Notes under the pieces: generated by a model
Database searches by the model: none
What the model was told of the DNA's origin: nothing
The model's input: the letters and a program-made list of their open reading frames with translations, nothing else
NCBI GenBank assembly: GCA_003139695.1
Contig: PLJM01000027.1
Coordinates: 1-64,000, forward strand
Length of the DNA: 64,000 bases
Direction of reading: 5' to 3'
Source: Candidatus Dormiibacterota bacterium
GTDB taxonomy: Bacteria; Chloroflexota; Dormibacteria; Dormibacterales; Dormibacteraceae
Shown here: positions 60,639 to 64,000 of the stretch, in pieces
Position numbering within the stretch: the first letter of the stretch is position 1
Layout: each line of letters starts with the position of its first letter
Position numbers and translations under genes: made by a program

Positions 60639-62225
60639 TCAGTAGATCCTGTAGATCTTGAAGTTCGGCGAGTCGTAGGCCGGCGGACCAAGCACTGTCG
60701 GCGGCGGCGTTGGCAGGTCGGAGGTCCAGATCACATACCTGACGTGGTTCGCGGCGTCGAACGGGACGATGTCCGTCTTGCCGGTCAGCAGGTCAAGCGC
60801 CGTCTGGGTCTTATCCACGTAATCGAAGGTCTCGTCGTAATGGCCGACGTACACGGTGTCGGAGCTGTAGGCAGGGACGAACAGCCCGACACCCGGCATC
60901 GACAGCACTATCCCCGATGGATGGGCGCCAAGCCAGCTGAGCCCGTCGAACCAGGTGCGCGGCACCGAGTACTGCGGCTGCGTGGCGATCAACATCGGCG
61001 CGAGGACCAGGAACGCGCTGCCGATCGCCGTGAATGCGACATATGAGAAAGGAATCAGGGCGTGCGCCCTGGCGCTGCGGAGGCGCGGAAGGATCGTCTC
61101 GAACATGCCGATGGCTCCGAGCACGGTCAGCGGCAGGTAGATGCCGTCAAGGAACCGCCGGCGAAGGTCGCCGGCGGGGTTGGGCAGATAAAGGATGGCC
61201 GCCAAAAGCACGAGCCAGGCGATCAAGAAGATGTCCTCGCGGCTGCGCCGGCGCAGCACGGCGGGCAGCCCGGTCAGCGCCAGCAGCAGCTGTGGGGCGA
61301 GCGCGAAAAACAGACTGAAGGCTTCAGGCGGCAGGGCGTTCTTGGAGTGGAAGGTCCAGCGCTCGACCTGTGGGTTGCCGATGAAGGCCAGGTAGCAATA
61401 AAGGATGTAGGGCGCCGGGATCGCAAACGCGACGATGAACGCAAGCCAGCCGCGCGGTGCGGCCGGCCTCATCAGCAGTGCCACCGCGGTGGCGCCGCCC
61501 ATGAGGATGGGCATCTGGGGATGGATCGAAGCCTGGCCAAGCCAGCAGAGCCCCGCAAGGACAGCCAGGACAAGGCTCCCTCGCTGTATCGCCTTCAGTG
61601 TGAGCACCGCGCCGGCGGCGGCGAAAACTCCCGACCACGCGAAGTGCGGCAGGGCCAGGACCGAGTAGAAGGCGGTGAGCTCCGGCATGCGCCAGTCGAG
61701 CGTGTCGGTGACGTTGCCGAAGATCACCGGGTGGCCGAGCGCCTGGATCACGTACCCCATGCCCAGGCCGATCGCGCAAAAGAAGAAAGCGAAGAGCCGC
61801 GCGGAGCGGTCGGCGATGAAGTGGTTGACGAATGCCCAGATCGCTGCCATCAGCGCGAAGGCGGCCGCCACCATCGCCAGGTGGAACACCACTATCAGCG
61901 GCAGATTGAACAGCGCGGCAATGTGCCCCAGGGCGAGCCAGAACATGAACAGATAGGCGGGCGAGCTCGACTCGGTGGTGTATCGGTTGGTCCACGACCA
62001 TGCTCCCTCCCATCCCTGCCGCATCTTGGCGAGGTATGTGTTCGCGTCATCGCCCAGGTAGAAGAAGCCCATGAACACCTGGCTGTGGGGCTGCACTGCG
62101 TAGGCATAGAGGTACGGAATCGTGGTGATGACTGCGATGGCCAGCCCCGTGAGGAGGGGCACCCTCCAGTCACGCAGCGATGCGGTCGGGCTGTAGCCGG
62201 CCCTCTCTACTTGCTTCGCGTCCAT
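60639..62225 (-). CDS. Large polytopic membrane protein, GT-C-like
   Basis: A 528-residue protein with about eleven helices and a soluble C-terminus of about 110 residues. After the first helix it reads FYLGDDANTYLAKMRQGWEGAWSWTNRYTTESS, an outside loop with Asp-Asp typical of GT-C enzymes or related transporters. The end (NFKIYRIY) is typical of such putative mannosyltransferase-like proteins. It overlaps the 3' end of the GT2 gene by 19 bases, so it belongs to a glycosyltransferase operon with the two GT2 enzymes. Exact reaction unknown. Confidence 0.75.
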   Translation of the reverse strand: MDAKQVERAGYSPTASLRDWRVPLLTGLAIAVITTIPYLYAYAVQPHSQVFMGFFYLGDDANTYLAKMRQGWEGAWSWTNRYTTESSSPAYLFMFWLALGHIAALFNLPLIVVFHLAMVAAAFALMAAIWAFVNHFIADRSARLFAFFFCAIGLGMGYVIQALGHPVIFGNVTDTLDWRMPELTAFYSVLALPHFAWSGVFAAAGAVLTLKAIQRGSLVLAVLAGLCWLGQASIHPQMPILMGGATAVALLMRPAAPRGWLAFIVAFAIPAPYILYCYLAFIGNPQVERWTFHSKNALPPEAFSLFFALAPQLLLALTGLPAVLRRRSREDIFLIAWLVLLAAILYLPNPAGDLRRRFLDGIYLPLTVLGAIGMFETILPRLRSARAHALIPFSYVAFTAIGSAFLVLAPMLIATQPQYSVPRTWFDGLSWLGAHPSGIVLSMPGVGLFVPAYSSDTVYVGHYDETFDYVDKTQTALDLLTGKTDIVPFDAANHVRYVIWTSDLPTPPPTVLGPPAYDSPNFKIYRIY

Positions 62226-62950
62226 CGCCTCACGCTCAGTCGCAAGACCGTCAGCAGCGCCCGCCGGACCTCGCCTTGCGACACCTTCGAAGCGCCCGCC
62301 ACGCGGTCCTCGAACCGGATCGGGGTCTCGACCACGCGGTATCCCAGCTTGCGAGCTCGGTAGACCATCTCGATTTGAAATGAATAGCCCTGCGAGACCA
62401 CGTCATCGAGCTGTATGTGCGTCAGCAAGTCGCGGGTGTAGCAACGGTACCCCGAAGTGCAATCGTGCGTGGGGAGCCACAACAACAGCCGGCAGTAGAC
62501 GTTGGCCGCCCACGAGAGGAGATAGCGGTGAAAGGGCCAGCCGACGACCTCTCCGCCGCGGATGTAGCGCGAGCCGATCGCCAAGCCCCCACAGGCCCGC
62601 GCGGCAGACACAATCGCGTCGAGGTTGCCCGGAAGGTGCGATCCGTCAGCGTCCATCTCGACGAAAAGATTCGATCCACCGGATAGGCCAAGCCTGAACG
62701 CGTCTTCGTAAGCGCTGCCGAGTCCAAGCTTGCGAGGCCGGTGCAGGACACGGATGCCGGAATCCGCCGCGGCGAGGCTGTCGGCCAGCTCGCCCGTTTT
62801 GTCCGGTGAGGCGTCGTCGACTATCAGCACGTCGTGGCCCAGCCGTCTGACCCCGGCCACCACCTTCTCGAGGTTCAGCCTTTCGTTGAAGGTGGGCAGG
62901 ACGACGAGCACTTCGGTTGGCGCACCCCCCTTGCTCTCCCCCACGCTCAC
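62207..62950 (-). CDS. GT2 glycosyltransferase, polyprenol-phosphate mannose synthase-like
   Basis: The GTG at 62950 overlaps the upstream stop as GTGA and gives 247 residues. The DPM1-like fold is clear: VLPTFNERLNLEKVV, DVLIVDDASPDKTGELADSL, LGLGSAYEDAFRLGL, the DxD in FVEMDADGSHLPGNLD, AIGSRYIRGGEVVGWPFHRYLLSWAANVYCRLLL, DCTSGYRCY and GYSFQIEMVYRARKLGYRVVETPIRFEDR. No C-terminal membrane segment. It should transfer mannose (or another hexose) from GDP-sugar to polyprenyl phosphate, feeding the neighbouring GT-C-like proteins. Confidence 0.92.
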   Translation of the reverse strand: MSVGESKGGAPTEVLVVLPTFNERLNLEKVVAGVRRLGHDVLIVDDASPDKTGELADSLAAADSGIRVLHRPRKLGLGSAYEDAFRLGLSGGSNLFVEMDADGSHLPGNLDAIVSAARACGGLAIGSRYIRGGEVVGWPFHRYLLSWAANVYCRLLLWLPTHDCTSGYRCYTRDLLTHIQLDDVVSQGYSFQIEMVYRARKLGYRVVETPIRFEDRVAGASKVSQGEVRRALLTVLRLSVRRWTRSK

Positions 62951-63654
62951 CCTTTGAACCTGACCTTCACCACGTGCTTGAACATGTCGATCGAGCTTCG
63001 GATCGGCAGCACCTTGGTGGGAGCCGAGTGCCGCCAAACGACCGGAACCTCGACGATCTTCACGCCCCTGCGCTTGGCGAGGTAGAGAACCTCTGGGTCA
63101 TAGCCGAATCCGTCGGTCGTGAGAGCCGCGAAGACGGGTTTTGCGACATCTGCCCGAAAGAGCTTGAACCCGCATTGCGTGTCCCAGATGCCCGGAAGCA
63201 GGACGGCCTGAACTATGAGGTTGAACGCCTTGCCCATCAGGACGCGGTAGACCGGCTGCGGCACCTCGATTCGCGATCCGCGCACGGCACGGGAGGCGAT
63301 CGCCACGCCGGCGCCCGCATGCAGCGCGGCGTCGAGCTTTTCCAGCTCCTCGATTGGAGTTGAGAGGTCGGCGTCCGTGACCAGCACCTGATCGCCGCGG
63401 GCGACGGCGACGCCAGCCGCCAATGCTCCACCCTTACCGCGATTCGCAGGCAGCGCCTCGAGTCGAATCTTGCTGTTGCGCGCGGCGGCCGCCTCCATCA
63501 CCTGGCGGGTGCCATCGGTGCTGCCGTCGTCGACGATGATCAGCTCGTAGTCAATCGGCCGGCCGTTGAGGTAGCGCTCGATCTGCTCGATGGTGCGCGG
63601 CAATCGCTGCTCCTCGTTATAGGCGGGGATGACGATGCTGAGCACAGGCGCCAT
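62947..63654 (-). CDS. GT2 glycosyltransferase, dolichyl-phosphate glucosyltransferase-like
   Basis: A 235-residue single-domain GT2: SIVIPAYNEEQRLPRTIEQI, ELIIVDDGSTDGTRQVM, LPANRGKGGALAAGVAVARGDQVLVTDADLSTPIEEL (DxD), ASRAVRGSRI, DTQCGFKLFRADVAKPVF and DGFGYDPEVLYLAKRRGVKIVEVPVVWRHS. This set matches ALG5-type dolichyl/polyprenyl-phosphate beta-glucosyltransferases. It is coupled by GTGA to the next GT2 gene. Upstream lies the composite repeat, so the operon promoter is in or next to that repeat. Confidence 0.92.
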   Translation of the reverse strand: MAPVLSIVIPAYNEEQRLPRTIEQIERYLNGRPIDYELIIVDDGSTDGTRQVMEAAAARNSKIRLEALPANRGKGGALAAGVAVARGDQVLVTDADLSTPIEELEKLDAALHAGAGVAIASRAVRGSRIEVPQPVYRVLMGKAFNLIVQAVLLPGIWDTQCGFKLFRADVAKPVFAALTTDGFGYDPEVLYLAKRRGVKIVEVPVVWRHSAPTKVLPIRSSIDMFKHVVKVRFKG

Positions 63655-63670
63655 GGCTGCGAATGGTATA

Positions 63671-63807
63671 AGAGGGAACCCAGATGGTTCCCTCTCATCG
63701 CGCGTGCGGCTCTGCCGCAGGGCTGCCTCCCGCGACTGCGTCGCGGGGGCCCCAGAGGTATCTATGTATCAGGGACATGCCGGGGGGACCCCGGCCAACC
63801 CTGCCGC
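63671..63807 (+). repeat. Composite palindromic repeat, copy 3
   Basis: It begins with AGAGGGAACC-CAGAT-GGTTCCCTCT (63671-63695), continues with CGTGCGGCTCTGCCGCAGG (hairpin shared with copy 2) and a CCCGCGACTGCGTCGCGGG hairpin, and ends with CATGCCGGGGGGACCCCGGCC-AACCCTGCC (63776-63806). Same order and orientation as copy 1. It separates the GT2 operon from the WecG-type gene. Confidence 0.78.
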
Positions 63808-63816
63808 GCCAGCAAA

Positions 63817-64000
63817 TTAGTTAGAGCGCAGCACCCGCAGTGCATAGATTGGGAGGACTGCCATTCGGCGCACTCGCCACGGTTGGCGCACCAACCTGAA
63901 AAGCCATTCGAGCCCCGCGCGCCTCATCCACGTTGGTGCGCGGGGAATGCGCCCCGTCAGGTAGTCGAATGATCCACCCACCCCCATCGCGACCGCGACG
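63817..64000 (-). CDS. C-terminal part of a WecG/TagA/CpsF glycosyltransferase (cut by window edge)
   Basis: Only the last 60 residues are in the window, so it is not in the track. The minus frame reads VAVAMGVGGSFDYLTGRIPRAPTWMRRAGLEWLFRLVRQPWRVRRMAVLPIYALRVLRSN and stops at TAA. GVGGSFDYLTGR...RAP.WMRR.GLEWLFRL..QPWR is the highly conserved C-terminus of the WecG/TagA/CpsF family, which adds an amino sugar to a lipid-linked precursor. The gene continues to the right of the window. Confidence 0.88.
   Translation of the reverse strand, partial: VAVAMGVGGSFDYLTGRIPRAPTWMRRAGLEWLFRLVRQPWRVRRMAVLPIYALRVLRSN

Overview
This is a GC-rich (by eye well over 60%) bacterial chromosome segment, densely packed and almost entirely housekeeping. 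Four- or few-base overlaps of the ATGA/GTGA type between genes are very common. The gene mix is: Tat translocase, lipoate synthesis, malate synthase, an F420-type LLM oxidoreductase, a Tad/Flp pilus, a MoxR/DUF58/DUF4129 operon, SecA-RF2-FtsEX-M23-Ctp, and dolichol-type glycosyltransferases. It would fit a soil lineage of the Chloroflexota/Dormibacterota or actinobacterial neighbourhood. No rRNA or other diagnostic marker is present, so the taxonomy is inference.

Layout. 0.1-7.6 kb: flotillin/NfeD pair, hydrolases, an EXORDIUM-like protein with a phospholipase C-type phosphoesterase, tRNA-Pro. 7.7-14.3 kb: one long minus-strand run (small acidic protein, response regulator, polyprenyl diphosphate synthase, CobA-HemD fusion, cyclophilin, TatA, TatC, RNase PH, RdgB) ending at a GC hairpin. 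14.3-16.6 kb: an odd UAA-anticodon tRNA, 3-hydroxyacyl-CoA dehydrogenase, minizincin, flavin reductase, tRNA-Cys and a 36-residue membrane peptide absent from the ORF track. 16.8-21.1 kb: E2 acyltransferase, lipA, lipB, DedA and two tandem paralogous small proteins. 21.1-25.9 kb: malate synthase, LLM oxidoreductase, tRNA-Phe and small membrane proteins. 25.9-29.6 kb: DUF58/MoxR/DUF4129 operon.

29.6-40.6 kb is the accessory part. An ECF sigma factor is coupled to a membrane-anchored Vgb-type beta-propeller. Two diverged copies of a three-gene cassette (DppB-like permease, DppC-like permease, kelch lipoprotein) lie in opposite orientations, with small lipoproteins between them. The blocks are punctuated by three direct copies of a ~60-base repeat whose first 14 bases equal the 3' end of the tRNA-Val gene that closes the region, and by two direct copies of a second ~80-base repeat. 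It looks like a tRNA-anchored island built by accretion, though no integrase is visible.

40.6-49.5 kb: a minus-strand cell-envelope/translation run (hpf, secA, prfB, ftsE, ftsX, M23 hydrolase, S41 protease). prfB carries the classic +1 frameshift site. Between secA and prfB sits a second, free-standing copy of the 21-codon prfB leader. It encodes the identical peptide with four synonymous changes and is followed by two strong hairpins. This is the most striking signal in the window and suggests an RF2-sensing leader.

49.6-58.1 kb: two CpaF-type ATPases, ComF, DUF192, a hydrolase with a frameshifted C-terminus, DUF421, TadC, TadB, CpaB and Flp pilin. 58.3-64.0 kb: an ICMT-like methyltransferase, two large polytopic membrane proteins, two GT2 glycosyltransferases and the C-terminus of a WecG/TagA/CpsF enzyme. 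A ~140-170-base composite palindromic repeat occurs three times between 51.9 and 63.8 kb, with a partial copy upstream of prfB.
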